64,000 nt of DNA. Origin: Aequorivita lipolytica. GTDB lineage: Bacteria > Bacteroidota > Bacteroidia > Flavobacteriales > Flavobacteriaceae. Position 1 is the stretch's first letter. The number at the start of each line of letters is the position of its first letter. A program made the position numbers and the translations under genes. Below are positions 25,409-35,007 of the stretch, piece after piece. The notes under the pieces were generated by a model. That model saw only the letters and a list, made by a program, of their open reading frames with translations, was not told where the DNA came from and did no database searches. The DNA is taken from contig NZ_VORU01000003.1 in the NCBI RefSeq assembly GCF_007997135.1, forward strand, positions 186,001 to 250,000. The letters are read 5' to 3'.

Positions 25409-26548
25409 TTATTCTTTAACAATTTTCTTTATTACGCTCCCTTTGTCAGTAACCACTTCTACAAAATAGATGCCTGCGGAAAGGGTTTCGAGGTTGATTT
25501 GTTTTTCTGAAGTTTCAAGAATTAGTCTGCCTAATGTTGAATAAACTATTGCCTTCTCAAATATAATTGAATTTGAAGTATTTATTTGAAGGGTTGAAGA
25601 AACTAGATTGGGAAATATTGAAAGACTTTGTGATAAATCCTCTCCGGTTATGGAAAGTTGGCATTGGGCTTCTACTTCGGGAACTGAATTGCAACCTTGG
25701 GCATTATCATTTATTTGTACACCGGGATAATTTAAATTCTGGCAAATAAAATCAATATCGCAAACCGATAAGTTCGGATTATCTTCTATAAGATAACCAT
25801 CTTCAGCAATGGATTGAGGATCTAAATTTTCCAATTTATCTATTGATTGTAGATTATCATTGCCTTTTATAATAAGAGTTCCTTCTATACTTTCTAATGC
25901 TTCAAGTCCATTGAGATTCTGTAAATTACGACTATAGGATATTCTAAAACCACCATATATATTTACAAGTCCACTTAGCCCGCTCAAATCTTCTAAGGCG
26001 TAATTATTAGTAAGCTCCATACTTCCACTTATGTGAGAAAGATTTTCCAAGCCTGAAAGTGATATGAGCGAAAAATTATACGAAATTTGCAAACCCCAAC
26101 CACCAGGAATACTGTCCCCAATAGAAGTTAGTGAATCAAAACCCGAAAGGTTTTGAAGAGAACTATTACCGTGAAAGAATAATCCACTACCGACTGTTTC
26201 CAGACTAGATAACCCTTGAGCATTCTGTAAAAAATCATTTTCTGCAATAGTGAACCTATAACCAATAGACTCGAGATTCTCTAAACCATTAAAATTTTCA
26301 ATATTTGTTTCGTTAATGTTAAAATTTCCATTAATAATTTCTATTTGAGATAAACCTTCAAGATTAAAAATATCATTAAGCGAACCATTAATTAAAATAG
26401 TGTCAAATTCAGTACATCCTGAATAGGTCGTGGCAAATTCATCAATTTCTGCCTGTGATTGTAAAACAAGTGGACCATTTGTCGGACACTGCCCAAAACC
26501 AACAAAAGAAACCAAAAACAAAACGAGAAAGAGTAGTCCTTTTTTCAT
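25409..26548 (-). CDS. Leucine-rich repeat protein with T9SS type A sorting domain
   Basis: A 379-residue secreted protein. A signal peptide (LLFLVLFLVSFVGFGQC) precedes repeated segments of the form LENLESIGYRF, LSSLETVGSGL and FDSLTSIGDS, close to the receptor L-domain/leucine-rich type, about ten copies from residue 70 to 255. The last 80 residues hold the Por-secretion C-terminal domain: IFPNLVSSTLQIN, RLILETSEKQINLETLSAGIYFVEV and IKKIVKE (split here). It should be exported by the type IX system and attached to the surface. Binding partner unknown. Confidence 0.92.
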   Translation of the reverse strand: MKKGLLFLVLFLVSFVGFGQCPTNGPLVLQSQAEIDEFATTYSGCTEFDTILINGSLNDIFNLEGLSQIEIINGNFNINETNIENFNGLENLESIGYRFTIAENDFLQNAQGLSSLETVGSGLFFHGNSSLQNLSGFDSLTSIGDSIPGGWGLQISYNFSLISLSGLENLSHISGSMELTNNYALEDLSGLSGLVNIYGGFRISYSRNLQNLNGLEALESIEGTLIIKGNDNLQSIDKLENLDPQSIAEDGYLIEDNPNLSVCDIDFICQNLNYPGVQINDNAQGCNSVPEVEAQCQLSITGEDLSQSLSIFPNLVSSTLQINTSNSIIFEKAIVYSTLGRLILETSEKQINLETLSAGIYFVEVVTDKGSVIKKIVKE

Positions 26549-26630
26549 ACCAATTAATTTTTTGGCAAGTAATAAGAAATAAAGAACTTATGAAAGTTTT
26601 TTTAAGAAATCTTTAAGAAAAGATAAATGA

Positions 26631-26703
26631 TCTCCCCGAGCGCAGTCGGTTATTGGTTAGCAGAACTATAATTAAACAGGAGGTCTCGACTGCGCACGAC
26701 CGG
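26631..26703. repeat. Dispersed inverted repeat (GAGCGCAGTCG family)
   Basis: Two arms, CTCCCCGAGCGCAGTCGG at 26633-26650 and GGTCTCGACTGCGCACGACC near 26682-26701, can pair over the GAGCGCAGTCG/CGACTGCGC core across a 30-base loop. This is a common flavobacterial intergenic element, here in the 165-bp gap between the T9SS protein and obgE genes, both minus strand, where it could also stop transcription from obgE. Confidence 0.6.
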
Positions 26704-26713
26704 ACATTTAATT

Positions 26714-27712
26714 TTAATTCAGCATTTTCCAAAGTTTATCTTTCAACTCCGTCAGCCCCTGTTGCGCCACGGAAGAAATAAACATATAAGGAATGTCCTT
26801 AAACTGCTTGTCAAGAATCTTTTTCATTTCAGCTTTTAGCTCATCGTCCAGCATATCGCTTTTGCTGATGGCAACCAAACGTTCTTTATCCAAAAGCTGT
26901 GGATTGTAACGACGCAATTCATCTACCAATATTTCATACTGCTCCTTAATATCCGGCGCATCTGCGGGAACCAAGAACAACAAAGTAGAATTACGCTCAA
27001 TATGGCGAAGAAAACGATGCCCAATTCCTTTACCCTCTGCGGCGCCTTCAATAATTCCAGGGATATCAGCCACCACAAAAGTTTTGAAATCGCGGTATTC
27101 CACTATGCCCAAATTCGGTTTTAAAGTGGTGAATTCGTAATTGGCAATTTTCGGTTTGGCTGCGGTAATAACTGAAAGTAAAGTGGATTTTCCTGCATTC
27201 GGGAAACCTACCAAACCTACATCGGCTAGTATTTTTAGTTCAAGAATAATATCTGACTCAAGTCCTTCCTCACCTGGCTGCGAATAGCGTGGAGTTTGGT
27301 TGGTGGCCGTTTTAAAGTGCGCATTACCCAAGCCACCGCGACCGCCTTTTGCAACTACCTTTTCCTCGCCATCCTCGGTAAGTTCAAAAAGTATTTCCTC
27401 AGTTTCCTTATCGCGGACCACCGTGCCTAGTGGCACTTCAATATAAACATCGGCGCCTTCGGCACCGGTGCTGGTTTGTTTACTACCGTGTGAGCCGGGT
27501 TCAGCTTTAAAGTGTCTTTTGAATTTTAAATGGTAGAGCGTCCAAAGATTTTTGTTCGCTTTTATAATCACGTGCCCTCCACGGCCACCATCACCCCCAT
27601 CTGGCCCACCTTTGGGAATATACTTTTCCCGCCTCATGTGCTTGCTACCCTGTCCTCCCTTTCCGGAAGTAACATGAACCTTTACGTAATCTACAAAATT
27701 GCCTTCAGTCAT
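26714..27712 (-). CDS. obgE: GTPase Obg (CgtA)
   Basis: A 332-residue Obg GTPase. The N-terminal glycine-rich Obg fold begins [19 protein letters not shown] and includes [14 protein letters not shown] and [13 protein letters not shown]. The G domain has GFPNAGKST at residues 169-177 (G1), DIPGIIEGA (G3), and SKSDML (G4). Length is normal for the short bacteroidetal form without the C-terminal OCT domain. It acts in ribosome maturation. The adk gene lies about 105 bp upstream on the same strand, an arrangement typical in flavobacteria. Confidence 0.97.
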   Translation of the reverse strand: MTEGNFVDYVKVHVTSGKGGQGSKHMRREKYIPKGGPDGGDGGRGGHVIIKANKNLWTLYHLKFKRHFKAEPGSHGSKQTSTGAEGADVYIEVPLGTVVRDKETEEILFELTEDGEEKVVAKGGRGGLGNAHFKTATNQTPRYSQPGEEGLESDIILELKILADVGLVGFPNAGKSTLLSVITAAKPKIANYEFTTLKPNLGIVEYRDFKTFVVADIPGIIEGAAEGKGIGHRFLRHIERNSTLLFLVPADAPDIKEQYEILVDELRRYNPQLLDKERLVAISKSDMLDDELKAEMKKILDKQFKDIPYMFISSVAQQGLTELKDKLWKMLN

Positions 27713-27816
27713 ATAAATAATAAATGTAAAATGATAATTGTAAAAGTAAAAAGTCTTGAAATATTAGCTTCTTACACTTTAAAATTTACTGTTTTACATT
27801 TTTCGGTTTTTAATTT

Positions 27817-28389
27817 TTACAATTTATCAATCACGTCACTCAATCGTTCCGTGATTTCCTCAATACTCCCCACCCCATCAACACCGTGATATTTGTTCTG
27901 TTTTTGATAATATTTTTTCAGAATAGCGGTTTCGTTATAATATACTTTTATTCTATTTCTTATAATGCTTTCCTCTGCGTCATCGGCTCTTCCGCTTGTT
28001 TTTCCTCTTTCCAGAAGTCGCTTCACTAAAACCTCATCGTCCACTTCCAACGCAACCATTGCAGCAATATTTGTGTCTTTATCATCCATTAAATGCCCCA
28101 ATGCTTCTGCCTGTGCTTCCGTTCTTGGGAAACCATCAAATATAAATCCATTGGCGCCGCTGTTCTTGTCTAACTCGTTGCTGAGCATATCGATAGTGAT
28201 TTCATCCGGAACCAATTTCCCTTTTGCCATAAAGGACTTGGCAAGGTTGCCGAGTTGAGTTTCGTTTTTGATATTATATCTAAAAACATCACCCGTGGAA
28301 ATATGTACTAGGTTGTATTTTTCTTTCAAAAAATTAGCTTGCGTGCCTTTTCCCGCACCGGGAGGGCCAAAGAGAATTATATTTGTCAT
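27817..28389 (-). CDS. adk: Adenylate kinase
   Basis: A 190-residue adenylate kinase with P-loop GPPGAGKGT (residues 8-16), STGDVFRYN, GFIFDGFPRTEAQAEAL (AMP-binding and catalytic arginine) and RGKTSGRADDAEESIIRNR, the short LID typical of bacteroidetes without a zinc finger. It interconverts ATP, AMP and ADP. It is transcribed ahead of obgE. No hypoxanthine phosphoribosyltransferase gene lies before it, unlike many flavobacteria; the 111 bp upstream lead to an unrelated gene. Confidence 0.97.
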   Translation of the reverse strand: MTNIILFGPPGAGKGTQANFLKEKYNLVHISTGDVFRYNIKNETQLGNLAKSFMAKGKLVPDEITIDMLSNELDKNSGANGFIFDGFPRTEAQAEALGHLMDDKDTNIAAMVALEVDDEVLVKRLLERGKTSGRADDAEESIIRNRIKVYYNETAILKKYYQKQNKYHGVDGVGSIEEITERLSDVIDKL

Positions 28390-28500
28390 GATTGTGGTTT
28401 AATAAAATAAAAAACGAAGGTGCAAATTTACGAAATTATAATTCGGGATTCGTTAATTTGGGAAATGGGATTTATCGATTTGGAATTTGTTATTTGTTAT

Positions 28501-28815
28501 TTAAATTACAACCCCAACCGCTTTGTAAAGAAAAGTTACCAAGGCATTCCAAAGTTTTTCCAGCGTTACCATCAAAATACCTTTTAGCGTATTTACGAAA
28601 TTGAGCGTCATAGCTTCCAAACCGTCGAGAAAAAACTCGCGAAGATCTTCGTCAATATCGCCATTGGCTATACCTTTTTGAATAATTGCTGTTTGTTTGG
28701 CGATGGCCTCTACTTGGCGCTCGCTAAACCCGCGTATTGTAGAAATATCTTTTTCTAACACATCTGAAGCAATGTCTTTTATATCAGTAATAATTTTTGC
28801 TACATTTTCGCTCAT
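28501..28815 (-). CDS. Small protein of unknown function
   Basis: A 104-residue protein I do not recognise. Residues 1-40 look helical with charged spacing (IITDIKDIASDVLEKDISTI), the middle has IIQKGIANGDIDEDLREF, and the C-terminal 35 residues are strongly amphipathic to hydrophobic (LNFVNTLKGILMVTLEKLW, then LVTFLYKAVGVVI). It has no cysteine. Its start is 4 bp after the stop of the lipoprotein gene at 28820-29314, so the two are probably translated together. It may be membrane associated. No function is assigned. Confidence 0.7.
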   Translation of the reverse strand: MSENVAKIITDIKDIASDVLEKDISTIRGFSERQVEAIAKQTAIIQKGIANGDIDEDLREFFLDGLEAMTLNFVNTLKGILMVTLEKLWNALVTFLYKAVGVVI

Positions 28816-28819
28816 AACT

Positions 28820-29314
28820 TTACCTTTTTAAGAAACTTTCATACGTTATTGCCTGGTCTAAAAAGATTTCAACTTGTCCTTTAAAAGCTTGTAGCGCCAA
28901 GGGTTTTATGCCGTTCTCACTGTCAGTTTGCTTCATTTTACTAAAGGTTGCCGCTATCTGCTCAAAGGCAAAAGCGCTGGGATACTCGCCGGTAATAGCA
29001 CTGCTACCCTTAGATTGAAGAAGTGCGTTTATCTTTTCTAAAGCAGCACTATTGGGAAGAGGACGTGCTCTGGCCTGCAGCTTCAAAGACTCAAACGCAC
29101 CTATTAATTTATTGTAGGTGGGTTGGCGCATGAAAAAACTCTCACTCTCGGTCCCGCCATCAAGCTCCGCGAAAAAACGCATAGCCAGATTGCTACTTTC
29201 AGTTACCCTTTCAACAATAGCTTGATCATAAGCGGGTGCCAACGTAGCTTCGCAAGCTGTAAAAAGAGCGATGCTGAAAAATGCTAAAAATGATAAATAC
29301 AGTTTGGGTTTCAT
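28820..29314 (-). CDS. Lipoprotein of unknown function
   Basis: A 164-residue predicted lipoprotein (lipobox ALFTAC, cysteine 21). I chose ATG 29314 (MKPKLYLSFLAFFSIAL) because it starts the signal peptide; an in-frame ATG at 29338 would add eight residues before it. The remaining sequence is helical and polar, with YNKLIGAFESLKLQARARPL and IKPLALQAFKGQVEIFLDQA. No domain is recognised. It is co-directional and nearly fused (4 bp) to the small protein gene at 28501, suggesting a two-component unit. Confidence 0.78.
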   Translation of the reverse strand: MKPKLYLSFLAFFSIALFTACEATLAPAYDQAIVERVTESSNLAMRFFAELDGGTESESFFMRQPTYNKLIGAFESLKLQARARPLPNSAALEKINALLQSKGSSAITGEYPSAFAFEQIAATFSKMKQTDSENGIKPLALQAFKGQVEIFLDQAITYESFLKR

Positions 29315-29360
29315 AGTGCTGTGACATTCAAGAAGCACTAAATTAATGATTTATAATGAA

Positions 29361-29909
29361 TTATAAGTCGATTTTATATTTTTCCCACTCCGTTTTATGT
29401 AGCGAATAGAAATTGTGAAGGGTGCCATCATAAATAAATTCATTTTGTTTTATAAGTCCCACTTTTTTCAAAATGGTATTGGAGGCTGTATGCTCAGCAT
29501 CAGCAATTCCAATAATTTCGTGGAAGTTCAATTCTGTAAAACCATGATTTAATGAAGCGATGGCGGTTTCAGTAGCGTAGCCTTTTCCCCAATATTTTTT
29601 AATGAATCTGTAACCCAGATCGTAATATTGGGTTCTGCCGTTTATAACATCGGTTATAAGTTTAAAGCCGCTCCACCCAATAAAGTCGCCACTATCTTTT
29701 TCAACTACCGCCCATCTTCCAATTCCGTTATCGATGTATTGTTGTTTTATGGAAGCGATCATTTTTTTAGCTTCGTCCAAAGTGGAAATTGGCTTGTTTC
29801 CTAAAAAAGCATGCACCCCGGCATCACTATCCATCGCGAACATTTCGTGCGCGTCTTCATCTGTCAAATCGCGCATAAGCAAACGATCTGTTTCTATGTG
29901 AATTTTCAT
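29361..29909 (-). CDS. GNAT family N-acetyltransferase (RimJ/RimL-like)
   Basis: A 182-residue acetyltransferase: starts MKIHIETDRLLMRDLTDEDA, with GRWAVVEKDSGDFIGWSGF, YDLGYRFIKKYWGKGYATE (acetyl-CoA pyrophosphate loop is KYWGKGYATE) and HEIIGIADAEHTASNTILKK, the standard order of Acetyltransf_3 proteins. Substrate unknown; relatives acetylate ribosomal protein N-termini or antibiotics. The ATG at 29909 is chosen; a TTG at 29933 would add eight residues. It is alone between two lipoprotein genes on the same strand. Confidence 0.9.
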   Translation of the reverse strand: MKIHIETDRLLMRDLTDEDAHEMFAMDSDAGVHAFLGNKPISTLDEAKKMIASIKQQYIDNGIGRWAVVEKDSGDFIGWSGFKLITDVINGRTQYYDLGYRFIKKYWGKGYATETAIASLNHGFTELNFHEIIGIADAEHTASNTILKKVGLIKQNEFIYDGTLHNFYSLHKTEWEKYKIDL

Positions 29910-29962
29910 TTTCTTGATTGTTTTATTGATCAAAAGGAAAGAAGTCCTTTAAAAAGTATCTC

Positions 29963-30535
29963 TTAAAGCTGTTCTATAATTAAGGCTGCCAATTCAACTG
30001 CCTTTACCTTGTTAGCTGTGGCATCATCAGAGATTCTTACATGTAGATGAATCATCGTTCCCTTTGTCAAAAAGGTAAGCTGCGACATTGTTGAGCCCCA
30101 AATCGCCAAATCGCCAATGCCGTCTATGGCCACCCCATCTTTATAAACCTTTGTTGAAATTCCAAACATTTTTTCAGTAGCATTTTTAACCAATACGATG
30201 CTCGCTTCAGCCGGATAATTAAGAATTACCTCTTGCCCGGCAATACTTTTTTTAGTGGTAAATGCAATTGTCTCCCATTTGTAAAAACAAGATGGGTAGG
30301 TTCGCATCACATCTTTTATTTCGGTAAGATCATCAGCAGGTATGCCCAATACTTCCTTGATTTTTGTCTCTGTTACTAAACCACAAGGCGAAGTTGCATT
30401 TTCATTCTCGGCAGTAGAATCATCTTTTTCAGATACTGTTGCGTCAGATTGTGAGTTTTCTGCTTTGGAAGTTTCAGAGTTTCCACACGCAACTGTGAAA
30501 ATACAGATGGCTATTAATAATAATGATTTCTTCAT
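29963..30535 (-). CDS. Lipoprotein of unknown function
   Basis: A 190-residue predicted lipoprotein (FTVACG, cysteine 17) with an acidic serine/glutamate-rich linker to about residue 48, then a folded region with two cysteines: SPCGLVTETKIKEVLGIPAD and RTYPSCFYKWETIAFTTKK. The remainder alternates beta-like segments. I do not recognise the family; the cysteine plus LVTETKIKEVLG pattern recalls small DUF3558-like folds, but that is only a suggestion. It is monocistronic as far as visible. Confidence 0.75.
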   Translation of the reverse strand: MKKSLLLIAICIFTVACGNSETSKAENSQSDATVSEKDDSTAENENATSPCGLVTETKIKEVLGIPADDLTEIKDVMRTYPSCFYKWETIAFTTKKSIAGQEVILNYPAEASIVLVKNATEKMFGISTKVYKDGVAIDGIGDLAIWGSTMSQLTFLTKGTMIHLHVRISDDATANKVKAVELAALIIEQL

Positions 30536-30757
30536 AATGTTGCGATTTAGGTTATTTTAGTTGGTTTTTTTAAGTCATTGAATATTTGACCACTAGACAT
30601 TAAATGTACAAAAGGACATCCAATTATAAGTTCCAAATTCACAAAAACAAAAAAGCTTACAGATTCTCTTAAAGAACCCATAAGCTAATATAATAAATTA
30701 CAAATCGAAAGGAAGCCATTAGAAATAGCCAACAACTATCAACCAGCAACCCATCAA

Positions 30758-32512
30758 CTAAATCTTCTTCCCAACAATCTCCTGCCCCCCTTGAAACAAG
30801 GTCAAGCTCTCAACAAATCCAGCGCTATTTTTATTAAAAGTGATTTGCGCTGAAACCACCTTCAAATAAAACTCAGTTTCAGACTTTGGGAAAATTTCTG
30901 CAGCAGGTTGTCCAGTGGCTTGCGCCTTCATCTGGTTTCCCTCTTTGGTAATAGTAAGAACAAACCCCGGCTTTAATTCGTATTTGCCTACATAGCTAGC
31001 CAAAACTGCATCGGGTACGGTTGCATCTTTTATCATTCCTTCGGTTTCCACGCCCAACTTTTTCAGCATATCCATTCCGTTTTGGTTAGCTGGGTTTAAT
31101 TCAATTGATTTCTTATAATTGGTAATCGCTAACTCATTTTTCCCTTGCTCCATTAATGCCTCGGCATAACTGTCATATACATTGAATGATTTTGGAAACG
31201 CTTCCACATTCATTTTAAAAACCGCTTCTGCTTCCTGTTTCTTTCCAGCTTGCAAGAGCGTGTAACCCATAGTATTCATTTCGCTTTCGCTATAGGAATA
31301 TTCTTTTGAAGCTTTATTCTTTTCATAAAACGCAAGGCCAGCTTTCAAATCCTTATCAATAATTTCCTTGTAAACTAAATTGGCCACTGATTGCTTCGGC
31401 AGGTCATAGGTTGCTCCATGCAGAATGCCGTCAATCGCTATTGAAATATCTTCCAAGGGCGCTCTACCTGTATTGTTCAATAAGATAACCGTGGATTTTT
31501 CCTGGGGCATACGTGTAATAAGAGTGTTGAAACCATTTATTCCTCCACCGTGAACAATTATTTGCGTACTATCCTTGGTATTACCAATGGGCATTGTACC
31601 AATCATCCATCCATAGCCATAATATTGTCCAAAACCTGGGATGTATTTTTCATACATCATATCCATATATTTCTTAGGCAGTAACTTTTGAGTATATAAT
31701 GCCTGATCCCACAAATACAGATCTTCCACAGTGGAATAAAGCGAACCCGCCGCATAAGGTGTGGACATATCTATATAGGGTGAATTTTCGGGAGTGCTTC
31801 CCTTCATTTCATAACCAGTAGCGCGTTTTTTAAGTATTGTATTGTGATGGTCATAACCAGAGTCTTTCATCTTTAGCGGGTCAAATATTTTTTCCTGCAA
31901 AACCGTTTCATAAGATTTGCCAGTAACCTTTTCAATTATAGCACCCAATAAAATATAACCGGAATTGCTATACGCAAATTGCGCTCCAGGCTTAAATGTT
32001 AAAGTGGAATCTGCAAAAGTTTCTACCATTTCCGTAGGCGTGAAAGAATTGCGGCTCATTTCCTCAAAGAATTTTGGGAAGGAAGTATAATTGGGCGTTC
32101 CCGAAGTATGCGTCAGCAATTGATGGATGGTGATTTTATCGCCATTTACTTTTGAATAATCTGGCAGATATTTGGAAACCGTAGCCTGCAAATCCAGCTT
32201 CCCTTCGGCTACCAATTGCATAATGAGCATAGCGGTAAACTGCTTTGTGATACTTCCCAAACGGTGCTTGGTATCGGGTGCATTGGGTATGTCCCATTCC
32301 ATATTCGCCATGCCGAAGCCTTTTTTATAGATAACCTTGCCGTTATCGGCCACGAGTACTGAACCATTGAACTGTCCGTATTCAGTGTATTTGTTTAAAA
32401 GCTCGTCAAGTTGTGCCGTTTTTGTTTGTGCGAAGCTAGTAGCAAAGGTTGCCACAAAGGCAATAACCGCTACAAAGGCTGTTCTGCGGAAAGATCTTTT
32501 TTGTGCTTTCAT
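30758..32512 (-). CDS. Class C beta-lactamase-like serine hydrolase with TPR and C-terminal DUF3471-like domain
   Basis: A 584-residue exported hydrolase. A signal peptide ends at FATSFAQ. The beta-lactamase class C domain has SITK (S87-x-x-K90), FAYSNSGYILLG (YxN-type) and VHGGGINGFNT (the HxG motif). It is followed by TPR-like repeats (FNVYDSYAEALMEQGKNELA, then SIELNPANQNGM) and a small C-terminal beta domain (YELKPGFVLTITKEGNQMKA). I chose ATG 32512; ATG 32533 and 32650 are in frame upstream. Probable role: D-amino peptide or ester hydrolysis in the periplasm. It is 183 bp from the amidohydrolase gene upstream. Confidence 0.88.
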   Translation of the reverse strand: MKAQKRSFRRTAFVAVIAFVATFATSFAQTKTAQLDELLNKYTEYGQFNGSVLVADNGKVIYKKGFGMANMEWDIPNAPDTKHRLGSITKQFTAMLIMQLVAEGKLDLQATVSKYLPDYSKVNGDKITIHQLLTHTSGTPNYTSFPKFFEEMSRNSFTPTEMVETFADSTLTFKPGAQFAYSNSGYILLGAIIEKVTGKSYETVLQEKIFDPLKMKDSGYDHHNTILKKRATGYEMKGSTPENSPYIDMSTPYAAGSLYSTVEDLYLWDQALYTQKLLPKKYMDMMYEKYIPGFGQYYGYGWMIGTMPIGNTKDSTQIIVHGGGINGFNTLITRMPQEKSTVILLNNTGRAPLEDISIAIDGILHGATYDLPKQSVANLVYKEIIDKDLKAGLAFYEKNKASKEYSYSESEMNTMGYTLLQAGKKQEAEAVFKMNVEAFPKSFNVYDSYAEALMEQGKNELAITNYKKSIELNPANQNGMDMLKKLGVETEGMIKDATVPDAVLASYVGKYELKPGFVLTITKEGNQMKAQATGQPAAEIFPKSETEFYLKVVSAQITFNKNSAGFVESLTLFQGGQEIVGKKI

Positions 32513-32695
32513 TATTTTGATTGGTTTTTTCATTGATGAATTATTTTGATTGCAGATAGGACGCAGGTGAAGCAATTGTGTTACAAATAAAAGCTTTACA
32601 CTTTTTTTTCGGAAATTATGATATATGATCTTTGGTTGTTGTGATGACAATTTGTAAAAAGATTATAACAAACAACAGCTAGTTTGAATTGGGAA

Positions 32696-34780
32696 TTAAT
32701 TCAATTTAACCACAGGCTTTTCAACAAACGGTTTAATACCAAACTCTGGATATATTTCACTCGGGAAATAAATAACCCCGCCACGAGAAACCATTGAAAT
32801 CTTTTTTATGGCCTTTATGTCTTTCGTTGGATCGTTAGGAATAAGAAAGAAATCGGCAAGCATTCCGGGTTCAATAGCACCTCTATCTTTTTGCCCCAGA
32901 TATTGGGCCATATCATAACTTCCCAATTTCAATAATTCTTCTGGGGTGTATCCCAATTGTTGATAGAGTTCCAATTCTCTGTGCAAAGTAAACGCCCCAC
33001 CCAAATCAGTTCCGGGCAAAATCAAAATGCCGCGTTGTTTCATGAGTTTTAAGGTTTCAACAATTTTATCATAAGCCCCTCGGTATGCCTTATCTTCATC
33101 ATCGTTGGCGATGCTTGCCATTGCCTCTTTAGCATCACGCTGTTCGCTAGCGGGCATATTTTCAATATAATCCAAAGTACCCACCTGCGTTTCCCCGTTG
33201 CGGGAAAGCAATAACAACTCGTGAATAGCAAGCGTTGGGTCCATTGCTACTTTATTTTTCACCATTAAATCCAGAGTTTTTTTCACTGGCGCGCTGTTCA
33301 GATCCAAATCTGGTAGGCGCTGTAATGCAGTTAATCGCAATAGGGTTCGGGTGTCTTCATCAGGCTCAAGAACCCAGCCCAACATAGTTTGATTAATGTG
33401 GGTCATTTCGTCAAAACCGGCCATCAGCATATCGTTCGCATTGGAAAAAGCAGGAACGTGGCCCGTTACGGGCATATTCAGTTCGTGTGCTTTTTTAACT
33501 ATAGCAGGAGCCCATTTTCCATCCATACTATTGTATAATTTTATACCGTAAAACCCTTTATCGGCATAAGTCTGAACCGCCGCAAGGGCTTGTTCCTCGC
33601 TCTCCACAAGGATTCCGTTGTTACTATTAAATGGGCTTTTGCCTTCTATAAATCCTAATCTTGTAATGTTTGGTCCTGCTAAAACTCCTGATTCTATTTT
33701 TTGAACAAGACTATCCAGCACCTCATTGTTGTTGCCCATATCGCGAACCGAAGTAACTCCAGCCGCAACGTTCAAAAGGGCAGAATTCGCTCCCATATGG
33801 CCGTGCATATCGTAAAGCCCTGCCACCAATGTTCCTCCAGCGCCATCTATTTCAATTGCGTTTTCGCCAACTGCCACATCAGCGGCATCAATGCTTACTA
33901 TTTTATCGCCACTTATCAATACCGAAGATAAATCTGTAAGCGCTAAAGTTTTTGGATCGAATATTTTTACGTTGCGAATGCGAATATTCTTTTCATATTT
34001 GTGTGCAAACCGCTTTTGCAAATCTTCATAGCGCTGCGCCGAATACTTCTCTGCAAGCAGGCGCATTCCCTTTTCTTCGCTCTCAAAACCAGACCGGATA
34101 ATTATAACCCTCGGAGTGATTAGGGCGAAAAAATGATTCTTTTCATCTAAAACAAAATAAGTAGGATTAAGGCCTATTCCAGACAAAGCATAGCTTTTCA
34201 ACTTCACTTGCCCAGCGTCTGAACTTGCTTCAATAGCCTCTAACTCCGTAAGCTGTAACAGCCCAGCTGGCAATGCTGTAATAGATTTATCTTTTGAATT
34301 TAGCAGAACGCGCGCCTGCATAAGTAAAGAGTACGGACTACCAGACTGATTTACATAAAAGGAAGGCTGCTCCATTTTTGCAGCGCCTTCTCCCGTGGCA
34401 TCTGTCCAACTCGCATTCTTGCCGTCAAGCTTAAAACTTTCCTTTATGTCGTTGCCAAATGTTGTATTGCCAGCAATATCCCATTGCACCGGAAAACCTT
34501 CGTTATTGAGCACAATGGTTTCCTTAATAGTTGGACCTCTACCATTGTCTTTATAATCATAATTGGTGACAACGGTATCGCCAGAACGAGTGACGTTTAA
34601 ATGACCAACCTTTGTCCCCGCAATAATTACGGTAAATGCTTCTTCGGCAGGTAAATCAGCTTGTGAGGAAGTTTGCTCAATTGGCGATTTACAGCTTTGG
34701 TTTACTAGCAGCAGCACACCAATTAAAAGATAGTACTGTTTGAATTTTTGAAGTTTCGGTATTCTGAAAGTGAAGCGCAT
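32696..34780 (-). CDS. Amidohydrolase family lipoprotein with N-terminal extension
   Basis: A 694-residue predicted lipoprotein (VNQSCKS). Residues about 30-280 are a poorly recognisable domain of beta-strand character before the metal-dependent hydrolase domain. The latter has GLYDMHGHMGANSALL (HxH metal site), LYNSMDGKWAPA, MPVTGHVPAFSN, FDEMTHINQTM, and ILPGTDLGGAFTLHRE with the catalytic aspartate. The ending EPGMLADFFLIPNDPTKDIK is the usual TIM-barrel C-terminal strand. I chose ATG 34780 over 34816 because it fits the signal peptide. Substrate unknown. The extension may bind a substrate or partner. Confidence 0.88.
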   Translation of the reverse strand: MRFTFRIPKLQKFKQYYLLIGVLLLVNQSCKSPIEQTSSQADLPAEEAFTVIIAGTKVGHLNVTRSGDTVVTNYDYKDNGRGPTIKETIVLNNEGFPVQWDIAGNTTFGNDIKESFKLDGKNASWTDATGEGAAKMEQPSFYVNQSGSPYSLLMQARVLLNSKDKSITALPAGLLQLTELEAIEASSDAGQVKLKSYALSGIGLNPTYFVLDEKNHFFALITPRVIIIRSGFESEEKGMRLLAEKYSAQRYEDLQKRFAHKYEKNIRIRNVKIFDPKTLALTDLSSVLISGDKIVSIDAADVAVGENAIEIDGAGGTLVAGLYDMHGHMGANSALLNVAAGVTSVRDMGNNNEVLDSLVQKIESGVLAGPNITRLGFIEGKSPFNSNNGILVESEEQALAAVQTYADKGFYGIKLYNSMDGKWAPAIVKKAHELNMPVTGHVPAFSNANDMLMAGFDEMTHINQTMLGWVLEPDEDTRTLLRLTALQRLPDLDLNSAPVKKTLDLMVKNKVAMDPTLAIHELLLLSRNGETQVGTLDYIENMPASEQRDAKEAMASIANDDEDKAYRGAYDKIVETLKLMKQRGILILPGTDLGGAFTLHRELELYQQLGYTPEELLKLGSYDMAQYLGQKDRGAIEPGMLADFFLIPNDPTKDIKAIKKISMVSRGGVIYFPSEIYPEFGIKPFVEKPVVKLN

Positions 34781-35007
34781 TGATTTAGAGGTTTTGGTTA
34801 GAATAAGAACCGCCAAGCATTGAAAGCTTTGTGAATTAGCTTTTTAACTGGTGGGAATATCAAATATAGGTTTTAATTGGAAAATGGCAATTGGCTGTAA
34901 GCTTTAGGCAAAATAAAACCAAAAAAAGGCTTATGACGATTGTCATATGTTTTCTTTCATTTCAACCTTACTTTTATTTCCTAATTAACCTTTTAAAATC
35001 CAATAAA

